In this document: piece after piece, positions 8,378-17,954 of the stretch | Layout: each line of letters opens with the position of its first letter | Numbering within the stretch: the first letter of the stretch is position 1 | Origin: Trebonia sp963774945 | GTDB lineage: Bacteria > Actinomycetota > Actinomycetes > Streptosporangiales > Streptosporangiaceae | DNA: 64,000 nt | NCBI GenBank assembly: GCA_963774945.1 | Contig: CAVZHA010000010.1 | Coordinates: 124,001 to 188,000 of the forward strand | Direction of reading: 5' to 3' | Made by a program: the position numbers and the translations under genes | The notes under the pieces: model-generated | Told to the model about the DNA's origin: nothing | The model's database searches: none | Seen by the model: only the letters and a program-made list of their open reading frames with translations

Positions 8378-9166
8378 ATGAAAATCGTCGTAATCGGCGG
8401 AACCGGCCTGATCGGGTCGAAGCTCGTCACCACGCTGCAGGGACACGGCCACGACGCGCTGGCGGCATCACCAGCAACGGGAGTGGACATCATCACCGGC
8501 AAGGGACTGAGCGAAGCGCTTCGGGACGCCCAGGTCGTAGTCGATGTGTCGAACGCTCCCGACTGGAGCGACTCCGCGGTGATGGACTTCTTCCAGACCT
8601 CAGCCCAAACGATTCTCGCCGCGGAGAGCACCGCTGGAGTCCGCCACCACGTCGCGCTGTCGGTCGTAGGCACAGAACGGCTGCAGGGCAGCGGCTACTT
8701 CCGCGCCAAGCTCGCCCAGGAAGAGGCGCTCAAGGCAGCTCCCGTGCCCACCACGATCTTGCGTGCGACGCAATTCTTCGAGTTCATCGGCGCCATCGCC
8801 GACTCCGGAGCCCACGACGGGACGGTCGCGCTGCCGCCCCTGTTGTTCCAGCCAGAATCGGCTGGTGACGTCGCCGCGACCCTGGCCGATATCGCCGAGC
8901 AGGCGCCGGTCAACGGCACCGTCGAGCTGGCCGGGCCCGAACTGTTCCGGATGGACGAGCTCGTCCGCTGGTACCTGGGCGTGAAGAACGATCCCCGTCG
9001 GGTCGTCACCGATGTCCGCGCCCCGTACTACGGCATTGAAGTCGACGATGAACGCGCCCTCATCCCCGGCGACGACGCCCGGGTCGGCAAGACCCGGATC
9101 GAAGACTGGCTGGGACAGTCCGCCGCGGCGGCTCCCCGCCTTGACCGGGACGGAGCCTCGTCATGA
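8378..9166 (+). CDS. NmrA-like/COE-type NAD(P)-binding protein
   Basis: A 262-residue atypical short-chain dehydrogenase. The N-terminal dinucleotide motif is VIGGTGLIGSKL (residues 5-16). Further marks are ALSVVGTERLQGSGYFRAKLAQEE (a YxxxK-type region about residues 90-115) and ILRATQFFEFIG. It is a close paralog of the truncated gene at the window start. AGAAGGGA precedes the ATG. The stop overlaps the next start (ATGA), opening a three-ORF coupled chain to 10070. No ECF41 gene adjoins it here. Substrate unknown. Confidence 0.87.
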   Translation: MKIVVIGGTGLIGSKLVTTLQGHGHDALAASPATGVDIITGKGLSEALRDAQVVVDVSNAPDWSDSAVMDFFQTSAQTILAAESTAGVRHHVALSVVGTERLQGSGYFRAKLAQEEALKAAPVPTTILRATQFFEFIGAIADSGAHDGTVALPPLLFQPESAGDVAATLADIAEQAPVNGTVELAGPELFRMDELVRWYLGVKNDPRRVVTDVRAPYYGIEVDDERALIPGDDARVGKTRIEDWLGQSAAAAPRLDRDGASS

Positions 9167-9336
9167 AGCCGACCATCGTTCTCGTTCACGGCGCGTTCGC
9201 CGAGTCAGCCAGCTGGGACAACGTCATCGACGCGCTCGCCGGCGCCGGGCACACCGTGATGGCGGCGGCTAACCCGCTGCGCGGACCAGCCGCTGACGCA
9301 GCGGCGGCTGCCGCGGAGGAGGAGGGAACTCCATGA
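9163..9336 (+). pseudogene. Truncated alpha/beta-hydrolase N-terminus
   Basis: A 57-codon ORF encoding the first strand and oxyanion loop of an alpha/beta hydrolase (MKPTIVLVHGAFAESASWD, then AGHTVMAAANPLRG), after which it runs into a short Ala/Glu-rich tail and stops. Family members have about 230 residues, so the nucleophile elbow and the catalytic Asp and His are missing. Both ends overlap neighbours by ATGA, so an internal deletion has left an in-frame translational bridge between the COE-type gene and the downstream gene. Confidence 0.7.
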
Positions 9337-10070
9337 CCGAATCCGCCCTTGAGAAGGACCTTGCAGCGGCTCGCCGCGAGCACCTGGTTCCCGGTCGAGA
9401 GATCCACATGCGGGACATGCGCGGCTACCAGTTCTGCGAAGTGTGCCTGGTCACCGGTGCCACCGCCGACACGGCGATCGTGAACATCTGGAACACGAAC
9501 GGCGTGTGCGACCCGAAACCAGAGCTACTCGACGCGCTCGATGTCGAGGCGATCGCGCAGGAGAACGGTGCCTTGTACGCAACTGTCGGCCCGCTGCGTA
9601 ACTGGATGTTCGATCGGCTTGATGTATGGGAAGCCGGAGCCGATAAGAACTTCGGAAGCATCACCGCCACCTGGGTGGGTGCGGCAGAAGCGTCGACGAT
9701 GAAGCTGACCGAGGCGCAGGGCGGCTACCGCCCGGCCTACATGTACCGGAACGGCACCGTCACATTCGACGAGGGCAGTCAGGTCTACGTGCTTGACGCT
9801 CCTGACGGTGAGGTATTCGTCATGGAGTCCTTCACCCGGCACTGGGATGCAGCCTTGAGCGAAGACGAGCTCGCCCACCTCGGAGGGCGGCTCGACTTCC
9901 CCAGCGGCTGGGGCTTCCGCGCCGAGATGCTCGACCAAGACCTGGCGGTCTCCTCCGCCCATCACGGCAACCTCGCACACGTTGTGCAGGACAACCTGCA
10001 TAACGCCTACCAGGGCTCGGACGTAGCCCGGGCATTCAGTGAGCTCTGCCAGAAGGACTCGCTCTGGTAG
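9333..10070 (+). CDS. Conserved hypothetical protein, function unknown
   Basis: A 245-residue soluble protein without signal peptide or membrane segments and without a domain I recognise. Recognisable stretches include REIHMRDMRGYQFCEVCLV, IVNIWNTNGVCDP and VYVLDAPDGEVFVMESFTRHW. The composition is acidic with many aromatic residues, consistent with a beta-rich fold such as a cupin-like or small-molecule-binding protein, but that is a guess. It is translationally coupled (ATGA) to the hydrolase remnant and closes the operon before a strong terminator. Confidence 0.75.
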   Translation: MTESALEKDLAAARREHLVPGREIHMRDMRGYQFCEVCLVTGATADTAIVNIWNTNGVCDPKPELLDALDVEAIAQENGALYATVGPLRNWMFDRLDVWEAGADKNFGSITATWVGAAEASTMKLTEAQGGYRPAYMYRNGTVTFDEGSQVYVLDAPDGEVFVMESFTRHWDAALSEDELAHLGGRLDFPSGWGFRAEMLDQDLAVSSAHHGNLAHVVQDNLHNAYQGSDVARAFSELCQKDSLW

Positions 10071-10089
10071 CGGTGCGGCCTCACCGCAT

Positions 10090-10132
10090 CGCGTGTCAGC
10101 GCCGGCCGATTCCCGGCCGGCGCTGACACGCG
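10090..10132 (+). terminator. Strong perfect stem-loop terminator
   Basis: A perfect 19-bp inverted repeat (arms 10090-10108 and 10114-10132, left arm CGCGTGTCAGCGCCGGCCG) around a 5-base ATTCC loop, 20 bp after the stop at 10070. It ends the COE / hydrolase-remnant / hypothetical operon. Confidence 0.85.
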
Positions 10133-10521
10133 GCTTGCGTTACTCACCGGTCGCGGTACGGCGCGCCCAGTCGTCGTAGCGTGTCTGGCCGAGAACCGTG
10201 TCGGCGCCCGGAAGCAGCCGCTGTGCTTCAGGCGTTCGATGCCCGGGGCGGACAGTACGAAGTACCGGTGTCTTCACAGTCGCGCGCGCATCCGCTGGTC
10301 GCCTCCGGGGGAATGCCTAGGCACATCACCGACGTCCGCGTCGGCGCGGCGCACTCAGCGTGATCGGCGCATCATCCCGCTAGATGGGTGTTGACCAGGC
10401 TTATCCCGGGCATCCTTCACCACTATGTGATGAATCAGACGCAGAATGTAACGGAACGCTCTGGGCGGCGCCGGGAACTCGCCATGGGTCTGGCAGACGT
10501 CGTCAGGAAGGCCGAGTACAG
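10133..10521. other. Gap with no convincing gene; possible gene tail on the minus strand
   Basis: About 390 bp upstream of the permease. On the minus strand a short open stretch ends at 10141 with a protein-like tail (RLLPGADTVLGQTRYDDW), which may be the last codons of a lost gene; I cannot name the family. The short plus-strand ORF at 10181-10363 has no ribosome-binding site or recognisable content. Confidence 0.3.
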
Positions 10522-11934
10522 ATGGCCGCGCCCGCGGGGCGGAACGCCCAGCCAAGCCGGGTAGAGAACCGGCACATCGACCACATTCCAGCCGAGGCAC
10601 GGCACGGCAAGCCCTGGCACCAGTTCATCTTCTGGTTCGGCGGCAATATCAACGTGTTCAACGTTGTCCTCGGCGCCGTCATCGTCTCGATCGGGCTGAC
10701 CTTCTGGCAGGCGCTCGTCGCGATCGCCGTCGGCACCGTAGTCGGCACGCTGCTGATCGCATTGCACGCCACCCAGGGGCCGCGGCTCGGCGTGCCTCAG
10801 TCGATCCAGAGCCGGGGGCAGTTCGGGTTCTACGGGTCGGCGTTCATGTTCCCGACGGTGCTGGTTCTTAACGTCGGGTTCATCGCCGCCTGCCTGGTCA
10901 TCGAGGCCCAGGCCATGACCGGCGTGACCGGCGCGCTGACGATTCCGCAGTGGATCGTGATCCTGGCGGTCCCATCGGTGGTGGTCGGGATCCTCGGGTA
11001 TCGCTGGATCCACCGGGTTATGCAGGGCACCGCGCTCATCACCGGCCTGGCGCTGATCATCATGCTCGTGCAGGGCCTGCGCTACAGCCCACTGCCCGCC
11101 AGCGAGACGGCCTGGGCCTGGCCGGGCCCGGGCTTGTTCCTGGCCGGGGTTGCGTTGCTGGTCATCGACTTGCTGTCATACGGGCCGTTGGTATCGGACT
11201 ACACCCGCTACCTGCCCGCCGCCACCAGCGGCCGGCGACTGTTCTGGGGCATCTACGCCGGCAGCGCGCTGGCGACGCTTTTCTCCTGCGCGCTCGGTGC
11301 CTACCTGGCCGCGTTGCTGCCCGCCCTCGGGCCGGTCGCCGCCATCGGCAAGGTCTCGGGGTCGTGGGCGCTGGTCGTGATGGCCGTCTCCCTGATCGAT
11401 TCGAACACCATGAACGCCTATACCGGGTCATTTCAGATCCTCGCGTTCAGCAGCATGTGGCGGCGGTTCAGGGCCGAGTCGGCCGTCGTCCGGCTGGTGC
11501 CCTTCGCGTTCGTGATGGCGGTAAGCGTCCTGACCGCCTGCCTGGGCTACCAGTCGTTCGTCACTAACCTGACCGACTTCCTTGACGTGCTCCTGGTCGT
11601 CTTGATCCCATGGTCGGCGGTCAACCTGGCCGACTACTTCCTGGTCCGCCGGGGCGGCTACGACGTCGCGTCATTCTTCACCCCTAAAGGCGCCTACGGC
11701 CGGTTCGCCTGGCGGGGACTGCTCGCCTACTGCGTGGGACTGGCCGCCGAGTGGCCGTTCGTGTCCCAGACGGCCTATGTCGGCCCGCTCGCCGGCGCCC
11801 TCGGCGGCGCGGACATCTCCTGGCTGGTCGGCTGGTTCTCGGCGGCTATCACGTACCTGCTCTTGTCCGCCTTGGCGCCCGACACCGCCCGCCGTGACCG
11901 GCCCGAAGCCGGTACCGCGGCACCAGGCTCTTGA
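10522..11934 (+). CDS. NCS1-family purine/cytosine permease
   Basis: A 470-residue, roughly 12-helix membrane transporter of the nucleobase:cation symporter-1 family (Transp_cyt_pur). The N-terminal cytoplasmic stretch leads into WHQFIFWFGGNINVFNVVLGA, followed by GPRLGVPQSIQSRGQFGFYG, both typical of cytosine/purine permeases; DYTRYLP lies in the middle and LADYFLVRRGGYD toward the end. ATG 10522 follows an AGGAAGG-like site and matches the family N-terminus; the frame opens further upstream at 10384. Likely substrates are cytosine, purines, hydantoins or thiamine-like heterocycles, undetermined. The adjacent LuxR regulator is on the same strand. Confidence 0.88.
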   Translation: MAAPAGRNAQPSRVENRHIDHIPAEARHGKPWHQFIFWFGGNINVFNVVLGAVIVSIGLTFWQALVAIAVGTVVGTLLIALHATQGPRLGVPQSIQSRGQFGFYGSAFMFPTVLVLNVGFIAACLVIEAQAMTGVTGALTIPQWIVILAVPSVVVGILGYRWIHRVMQGTALITGLALIIMLVQGLRYSPLPASETAWAWPGPGLFLAGVALLVIDLLSYGPLVSDYTRYLPAATSGRRLFWGIYAGSALATLFSCALGAYLAALLPALGPVAAIGKVSGSWALVVMAVSLIDSNTMNAYTGSFQILAFSSMWRRFRAESAVVRLVPFAFVMAVSVLTACLGYQSFVTNLTDFLDVLLVVLIPWSAVNLADYFLVRRGGYDVASFFTPKGAYGRFAWRGLLAYCVGLAAEWPFVSQTAYVGPLAGALGGADISWLVGWFSAAITYLLLSALAPDTARRDRPEAGTAAPGS

Positions 11935-11995
11935 CTGGCAGCAGCCACCCGTCACGGCAAGGCTGGCTAGCGATCCTGTAACGTGCTTGTGGAAG

Positions 11996-14797
11996 ATGCT
12001 CTCGAACTGGACAGGCAACGCGATCACGCGGGCAGGCATGCCTGACACTCACCTCTCGCGGGTGGGACTGCTCGGCCGTGGCCGCGAGTGCGATGTGCTG
12101 GACCAACTCGTGGCGGAAGTGCGCACGGGTCGCAGCCGCGTGCTTGTCCTACGCGGCGAGGCCGGGATCGGCAAGACGGCCCTGCTGGAGTACCTGTCGG
12201 ACTCGGCTCAAGGATGCCGAATTGCCCGGGCAGGCGGTGTCGAGTCCGAGATGGAGCTCCCGTTCGCCGCCCTGCATGCGCTGTGCGCGCCGATGCTGGG
12301 CCGTCTCGGGCATCTCGCTGGCCCGCAACACGACGCGCTGAACACGGCGTTCGGCATGAGCGACGGCCCTCCGCCGGATCGCTTCCTCGTCGGCTTGGCA
12401 GTCCTGAGCCTGCTGGCGGATGCCGCCGAGGAACAGCCGCTTGTCTGCATCATTGACGACGCGCAGTGGCTCGATCCGGTGTCCGTGCAAACGCTGGCGT
12501 TCGTGGCACGGCGCCTCTTGGCGGAGCGGGTAGGGCTGGTGCTTGCACTGCGCGAGTCCGCTGACGAGCACGGACTCGAAGGACTGCCGGAATGCGTGAT
12601 CGAAGGCCTGTCCGCCGCCGACGCCCGTCGGCTGCTGGACGCGATGATCCCCGGACCGCTCGACGCCCGGGTCCGGGACCGGATCCTCGCCGAGGCCGGC
12701 GGCAACCCGCTCGCACTGGTCGAGCTGGCGCGCGGAGGCCACGAAGTCACGGTTGCGGGCGGCTTCGGGCTGCCTGCGGAAATGCCGCTGACCAGCCGCA
12801 TTGAGCAGGGCTTCGTGCGCCAGCTGAGGCCGCTGCCGACCGAGACCCGGCGGCTGCTGCTGCTGGCGGCGGCGGAGCCAGTCGGTGACGTGCCGCTCCT
12901 GTGGCGCGCGGCCGGGCGTCTCGGCATCGCCCGCGAATCGGTCGCACCAGCCGAGGCTGCGGGCCTGGTCGGGATAGGCGCGCGGGTGCGGTTTCGCCAT
13001 CCGCTCGCGCGTTCGGCCGCTTACCGGGATGCGTCCCCACCCGAGCGGCGTGCGGCTCACCGTGCACTCGCCGAGGCAACCGACGGTCGGCTCGACCCGG
13101 ATCGGCGAGTCTGGCACCGCGCACTGGCGGCCGACGGGCCCGACGAAGCCGTGGCCGGCGCGCTGGAGCAGTCAGCCGGCCGGGCGCAGGCACGCGGAGG
13201 GCTGTCGGCGGCCGCAGCGTTCCTGCAGCGGGCGGCCGAGCTGACACCCGACCCGGCTACGCGGGTTGAGCGCTCGCTCGCTGCGGCCCAGGCAAAACTC
13301 GACGTCGCCGACGCGGTGTCCGCGTCCGACCTGCTCGCCGCTGCCGAGCTCGGGCCGGTCGACGAGCTTAGGCGCGCGCGGCTTGAGCGGCTGCGGGCCC
13401 AGATCGCGTTCGCCAGCCGACGCGGGCGCGACGCGCCGCCGCTGCTGCTCGACGCGGCTAGGCGGCTCGACCCGCTGGACGCCGAGACTGCCCGGGAAAC
13501 CTACCTCGAGGCCATGGCGTCGGCGATGTTCGCTGGGCGGCTCGGCGGCGGCCCGGACGAGCGCGAGGTGGCGGAGGCGGCCCGAACGTCCAACCCGGCG
13601 TCGGCACCGGGTGCGGCCGACCGGCTGCTCGATGCCCTGGTGACTCGGTTCACCGAAGGGTACCCGGCGTCCGTGGCGCCGCTCTCGCGGGCGTTGCGCG
13701 CGTTCGACGCACCGGGCGGCGGCGACGAGGACCGGCGGTGGCTGTGGCTGGCGTGCCGCCTGGCGCAGGATCTCTGGGACGATGAGCTCTGGTATGCGCT
13801 CGCCACCCGGGGCGTCCGGGTGGCGCGCGAGACCGGCGCGCTGAACCTGTTCCCGAACGCGCTCAACTACCTCGCCGCGCTTAACGTCCATTCGGGCGCG
13901 TTTGCCACCGCCGCAGGGCTGATCGACGAGATCGACTCGATCACCCAGGCGACCGGAATCCCGCCGCTCAAGTACTCGGCGGCCATGCTGACCACGGCGC
14001 GCGGCGATCAGGCGAAGACGCTGCCGCTGCTCGAATGGGGCCGACGGAATGCGACCGAGCGGGGCGAAGGCTCGGCCGTGGGCGCAACCTTCTGGCTGAC
14101 CGCGTTGCTGTACAACGGCCACGGCGACTACAACGAGGCGCTCGTTGCCGCCCGACAGGCCTGCGAGCACGAGGACGTCGTATTTTTCGGTTGGGCCCTG
14201 GTCGAGCTGATCGAGGCCAGCGCCCGAAGCGGACGGGCCGAGGAAGCCGCAGCGGCGTTCGACCGTCTGAGTGAGCGAACGCGGGCGAGCGGCACCGAAT
14301 GGGCGCTGGGCGTCGAAGCGCGCTGTCGCGGGCTGCTGGGCGGCGACGAATCTCTTTACCAGGAGTCGGTCGAGCGGCTGGCGCGGAGCCGCGCAGTAGT
14401 CGAGCTCGCCCGCAGCCGTCTGCTGTACGGCGAGTGGCTGCGCCGTGAGAACCGCCGCATGGACGCCCGCGAGCAACTGCGCGCCGCCCACGAGATGTTC
14501 AGCCGAATGGGTGCGGCTGCGTTCGCCGAACGTACCCGGCGGGAGCTTTCCGCTACCGGCGAGACGGTGCGCAAGCGTACCGTCGAGACGCTCGGCGAGC
14601 TGACCACCCAGGAAGCGCAGGTCGCCCGGCTGGCTGCCCAGGGGCGCACGAACCCCGAGATCGCCGCCGAGCTGTTCATCAGCCCGCGCACGGTCGAGTA
14701 CCACCTGCACAAGGTGTTCCCGAAGCTCGGCATCACCTCGCGCAGGGAACTTCGCAGGGCGCTCCCGGGCGTAGAGCACACCGCCGTGCCCGCCTAG
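11996..14797 (+). CDS. Large ATP-binding LuxR-family (LAL) transcriptional regulator
   Basis: A 933-residue regulator: N-terminal AAA/STAND ATPase with Walker A GEAGIGKT (residues 54-61) and Walker B LVCIIDDAQWLD, a long alpha-helical TPR-like middle, and a C-terminal LuxR helix-turn-helix (LTTQEAQVARLAAQGRTNPE and FISPRTVEYHLHKVFPKLG). LAL proteins usually activate catabolic or secondary-metabolite operons after ligand and ATP binding. The start is uncertain: ATG 11996 or ATG 12038 fit the family better than the open upstream frame that overlaps the permease. It could control the NCS1 permease or the PEP-mutase-family gene; neither is proven. Confidence 0.88.
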   Translation: MLSNWTGNAITRAGMPDTHLSRVGLLGRGRECDVLDQLVAEVRTGRSRVLVLRGEAGIGKTALLEYLSDSAQGCRIARAGGVESEMELPFAALHALCAPMLGRLGHLAGPQHDALNTAFGMSDGPPPDRFLVGLAVLSLLADAAEEQPLVCIIDDAQWLDPVSVQTLAFVARRLLAERVGLVLALRESADEHGLEGLPECVIEGLSAADARRLLDAMIPGPLDARVRDRILAEAGGNPLALVELARGGHEVTVAGGFGLPAEMPLTSRIEQGFVRQLRPLPTETRRLLLLAAAEPVGDVPLLWRAAGRLGIARESVAPAEAAGLVGIGARVRFRHPLARSAAYRDASPPERRAAHRALAEATDGRLDPDRRVWHRALAADGPDEAVAGALEQSAGRAQARGGLSAAAAFLQRAAELTPDPATRVERSLAAAQAKLDVADAVSASDLLAAAELGPVDELRRARLERLRAQIAFASRRGRDAPPLLLDAARRLDPLDAETARETYLEAMASAMFAGRLGGGPDEREVAEAARTSNPASAPGAADRLLDALVTRFTEGYPASVAPLSRALRAFDAPGGGDEDRRWLWLACRLAQDLWDDELWYALATRGVRVARETGALNLFPNALNYLAALNVHSGAFATAAGLIDEIDSITQATGIPPLKYSAAMLTTARGDQAKTLPLLEWGRRNATERGEGSAVGATFWLTALLYNGHGDYNEALVAARQACEHEDVVFFGWALVELIEASARSGRAEEAAAAFDRLSERTRASGTEWALGVEARCRGLLGGDESLYQESVERLARSRAVVELARSRLLYGEWLRRENRRMDAREQLRAAHEMFSRMGAAAFAERTRRELSATGETVRKRTVETLGELTTQEAQVARLAAQGRTNPEIAAELFISPRTVEYHLHKVFPKLGITSRRELRRALPGVEHTAVPA

Positions 14798-14906
14798 CGC
14801 CTTTCGACCGGACGCCACCCTGCGTGGCCGTCACTCACACCGTTCAGGGCGCGGGTGCCAGGCTCGACGTATCCGACACTCGGCGCGCGAATTCGGGCCC
14901 CGATTC

Positions 14907-15692
14907 TCAGTCCTGAAGCGAGGTGAGCTGCTCCTCGAAATGGGCCATGGCGCCGAGGTGCAGGAACGGCCCCCAACTCACGCGGGCCACGCCGAGCGCG
15001 GCCAATTCGGCGATCGACGGCGCCTGCGGCAGGCGCACGACGTTCACCGGGCCGCCTACGTCCAAGGCGAAGCGGCGCAGCGGGTCCGATTCCCAGAGCG
15101 CGATCGGGTACACGCAATCAGCCCCGGCGTCAAGGTAGGCGGTCGCGCGCCGGACTGCCTCGGGAACCAGCTCCTCCTGGGTCCCGGCGCCGGCGCCGGC
15201 GAGGAAGGGGCCGAGGAAGCTGTCGACCCGGGCATTGATTACGAGCGGGTAGCCGTCTGCGGCTGCCGCTGCGCGAACCGCTCCGAGCCATTCTGCGTGG
15301 CGGCCGCGATCGCGGAGGCCGCCGGCGGTGTGGTCAGTGTCCTCGAGATTGCAGCCGGCCGCCCCAGCACTCCGCAGTGCGGCGACCAACTCGGCGGGCC
15401 GTAGCCCGTAGCCAGCCTCGGCGTCGATGGTCACAGGGACCTCGACACTCCTGGCAATCCGGGAGGCCGCGCCTAGCATTTCGTCGACCGGCGCACCTTC
15501 CCCGTCCTCATAGCCCAGCGTCGCGGCTACGCCGCCGCTGGTGGTCGCGACCACAGGAAAGCCAGCCGCGACCACCGCTCTCGCCGTGGCCACGTCCCAG
15601 GCGTTCGGTAGCAGGAGCGGGTCCCCTGAGCGGTGCAGTGCCCGCAGCAGATCGCACTGGCCGAGAAGGTCGGTTGTGGGTGTGGGCGTCAT
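14907..15692 (-). CDS. Isocitrate lyase/PEP mutase family protein
   Basis: A 261-residue TIM-barrel enzyme of the ICL/PEP mutase superfamily (PEP_mutase). Visible marks are LLPNAWDVATARAVVAAGFPVVATTSGGVAATLGYEDG in segments across the first 65 residues, a Mg2+-binding-type segment VTIDAEAGYG, CNLEDTDH and NARVDSFLG. Actinomycetes carry several such proteins of unknown substrate, likely acting on 2-hydroxy acids or oxaloacetate-like compounds. It converges with the LAL regulator. The start is ATG 15692, after a GAGG-like site. Confidence 0.85.
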   Translation of the reverse strand: MTPTPTTDLLGQCDLLRALHRSGDPLLLPNAWDVATARAVVAAGFPVVATTSGGVAATLGYEDGEGAPVDEMLGAASRIARSVEVPVTIDAEAGYGLRPAELVAALRSAGAAGCNLEDTDHTAGGLRDRGRHAEWLGAVRAAAAADGYPLVINARVDSFLGPFLAGAGAGTQEELVPEAVRRATAYLDAGADCVYPIALWESDPLRRFALDVGGPVNVVRLPQAPSIAELAALGVARVSWGPFLHLGAMAHFEEQLTSLQD

Positions 15693-15968
15693 GGTGAAAC
15701 CTCAGATTGGTTCCGCGGTGAACAGGCCGCACGCCTCTGCGAGGCCGCAGCTGCTAACTGGTGCTCATGGGTCGTTGGCTACCCCCGGTTGCCATTGGCT
15801 GGCCAGGGACTGTCTGCCCTACCCAGCGCAGACTTGCGCACACGCTTCCCGCATGGTGAAGCCAGTTGAAGGCGTGGCACACCGCTGGCCCTGCGGCTGG
15901 AGGTAGCTGAGCGCGGGCCGCGCATAGCCTTGCCTGGCGGTCCGTCGCATGCCGGTAGCGTGTGCGGC

Positions 15969-16740
15969 ATGGCGAGCATTTTCGTGACGGGATCGTCGGA
16001 CGGGATCGGCCGGGAGACGGCGCGGCAGTTGGTGAGGGGCGGCCACCGGGTGGTCTTGCATGCCCGTGATGACGGCCGCGCTGAGGATGCCGCCGCGGCG
16101 CTGCCCGGGGCGTCTGGCGTCGCGGTCGGTGACCTGTCCGTTGTCGCCGGGATAGGGCAGGTGGCCGAGTCGGCTAGCGCACTGGGTCCGTACGACGCGG
16201 TAATCCACAACGCGGGCGTCGGGGGCTCCGCCGCCCGGCACCGGACGGCCGATGGGTACGAGCGGATCTTCGCGGTCAATGTGCTGGGGCCTTACCTGCT
16301 CACGGCGCTGATGCCGCTGCCGCTGCGGCTGGTTTACCTCACCTCCGGACTGGAGTCGGTCGGTCGGGTAAACCTAGATGACCTGCAGTGGGAGCGCCGG
16401 TCCTGGAAGGGCATGCAGGCCTACAGCGACTCCAAGCTCTACGACGTGCTGTTGGCCTTCGCCATCGCGCGCCGCTACCCCTGGTTGCGCAGCAATGCGG
16501 TCGATCCCGGCTGGATCAAGACAAAGCTGGGCGGCCCAGGAGCGACGGACGAGCTTCCAGTAGGTGCTCGTACCCAGGTCTGGCTCGCCACCAGCGACGA
16601 CTCGAACGCCGCTGTCACGGGCCGCTACTTCAAGTGGCAGGACGAGTTGCGGGCCAATCCCGGACGCCTACGACACCCACCTGCAGGACGCCTTGCTCGC
16701 CGCCTGCGCGACCCTCGTCGGCGCCGCTCTGCCCGACTAG
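15969..16740 (+). CDS. Short-chain dehydrogenase, single frameshift near the C-terminus
   Basis: Rossmann-fold SDR. The cofactor motif is TGSSDGIGRETA (residues 7-18), the NAG motif is HNAGVGG, and the catalytic YSDSK (YxxxK) is present, followed by the NAVDPGWIKTKLGG segment. Near 16660 a CCC run shifts the frame: removing one C continues as NPDAYDTHLQDALLAAC and stops at 16740, giving 256 residues, a normal SDR length; without it the frame runs into Arg/Pro-rich nonsense to 16808. ATG 15969 is the family start. Substrate unknown. Confidence 0.82.
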
Positions 16741-17046
16741 CCAGGCCGCCGCCCGGACCAGCACTCGTCGGCCGCCCCGCGCGGCTTGAAGGACGCAGGT
16801 CCCGGTGAATAGATGGCTCGGCCGGCTCTCAACCTGGCCGTACGTGGCTGTGATGGTGGTCTCTGTCTGCCGGCGTGCGCCGTTGAAGGGGTGCTCGAGG
16901 TGCTCGTAGCCTGGTGCTGGCGGCCGTATCCGGGGTGATGGTCGCCCCTGGAAAAGAATCTGAGGGGAAGTGTCGGTTCGGAGTAGGGCCGCTCGTAGGA
17001 AGGGTGAACGCGCCGCCCACCAGGGCGGCGGCCCTGATCGCAGGAG
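16741..17046. other. Non-coding gap
   Basis: About 300 bp between the SDR and the SCO6745-like gene. No convincing ORF, RNA or repeat seen. The GGAG immediately before 17047 is the ribosome-binding site of the next gene. Confidence 0.4.
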
Positions 17047-17898
17047 ATGACCCGGATGCAGCCCCTGGTTTCCGTCCCCGAAGCTACTGCCCGCCGTTTG
17101 TACCGGCTGGTGGAGCCGATCCACCTGGTCACCTACTTCGCTGACGAGCCGACCGATGCGCTGATGGCGCTCGGCCTCCGGAACTACTGGGACGGCTACT
17201 TCGCCGGGCGGGCCGCACCGCTGGGCACGGTTCCGGCCGAGGTGGTCCATGCGGTCTTCTACAACTTCGCCGACGGTGAGGCCGCCCGCCACATCCCCCG
17301 CGTCTGGAAGACAGCCACCCCCGAGGCGGCGATCGCCGCTCGTGAGCAGGGCAGCGTCGCGGCACTGAGGCGAATTCTCGGCGACCTCGCCGAGACCCCT
17401 GGTCTCGCGCGTGCCGCCGACCTCGCCACCAAGGCGGCGACCAGCGCGCCGACGGAGGGACGGATCCTGTACGCCGCGCTCCGGGCGGTCGCGCTTCCGC
17501 AGGAGCCCGTCGCCCGGCTCTGGCACGCGGCGACCCTGCTCCGCGAGCACCGTGGTGACGGTCATATCGCCGCCCTGGTCGCCGCGGGCATCGGCGGGAC
17601 GGAGGCCCATGTGCTCCACGCGCTCTCCGAGAACATTCCGGCCGCGAAGTTCGGAAGGGTCCACCACCTCCCGGCGGACCGGCTGGCCACGGTGGTGGAC
17701 GGGATGCGGGCCCGCGGCCTCATCGACGCCTCCGGCTGGCTCAGCGACGCCGGCTGGCAGACCAAGGAGCGGATCGAGTCGGTCACCGACGACCTCGCCG
17801 CACCGCCGTACGCCAGCCTGGAGCCGAGCGAGCTGGACCAGCTGATCGCAGACCTCGAGCCCATTTCGGCAACGCTGGACGCGGCCGGCTCGCGCTAA
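17047..17898 (+). CDS. SCO6745-family protein, function unknown
   Basis: A 283-residue helical protein of the actinomycete SCO6745-like family. Typical segments are LYRLVEPIHLVTYFADE, GLRNYWDGYFAGRAAPLG, VHAVFYNFADGEAARHIPRVW and a late winged-helix-like part (LATVVDGMRARGLIDASGWLS). Members are conserved but uncharacterised; the C-terminal part resembles a MarR-like wing, so a regulatory role is possible. GGAG at 17043-17046 touches ATG 17047, so ATG 17056 nine bases further may be the true start. Confidence 0.8.
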   Translation: MTRMQPLVSVPEATARRLYRLVEPIHLVTYFADEPTDALMALGLRNYWDGYFAGRAAPLGTVPAEVVHAVFYNFADGEAARHIPRVWKTATPEAAIAAREQGSVAALRRILGDLAETPGLARAADLATKAATSAPTEGRILYAALRAVALPQEPVARLWHAATLLREHRGDGHIAALVAAGIGGTEAHVLHALSENIPAAKFGRVHHLPADRLATVVDGMRARGLIDASGWLSDAGWQTKERIESVTDDLAAPPYASLEPSELDQLIADLEPISATLDAAGSR

Positions 17899-17954
17899 GC
17901 CCGGCCCATGGCGCCGCGTGCCTCCGGCCGGCCCGTGTCTGGCAAGCTGGGCCG

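Noticed and set aside
10181..10363. 60-residue ORF downstream of the terminator
   Set aside because: No ribosome-binding site, no recognisable content, shadow-like composition.
13172..14818. Long minus-strand ORF opposite the LAL regulator
   Set aside because: Fully antisense to a conserved LuxR/ATPase gene, no motifs; long open antisense frames are expected at this GC content.
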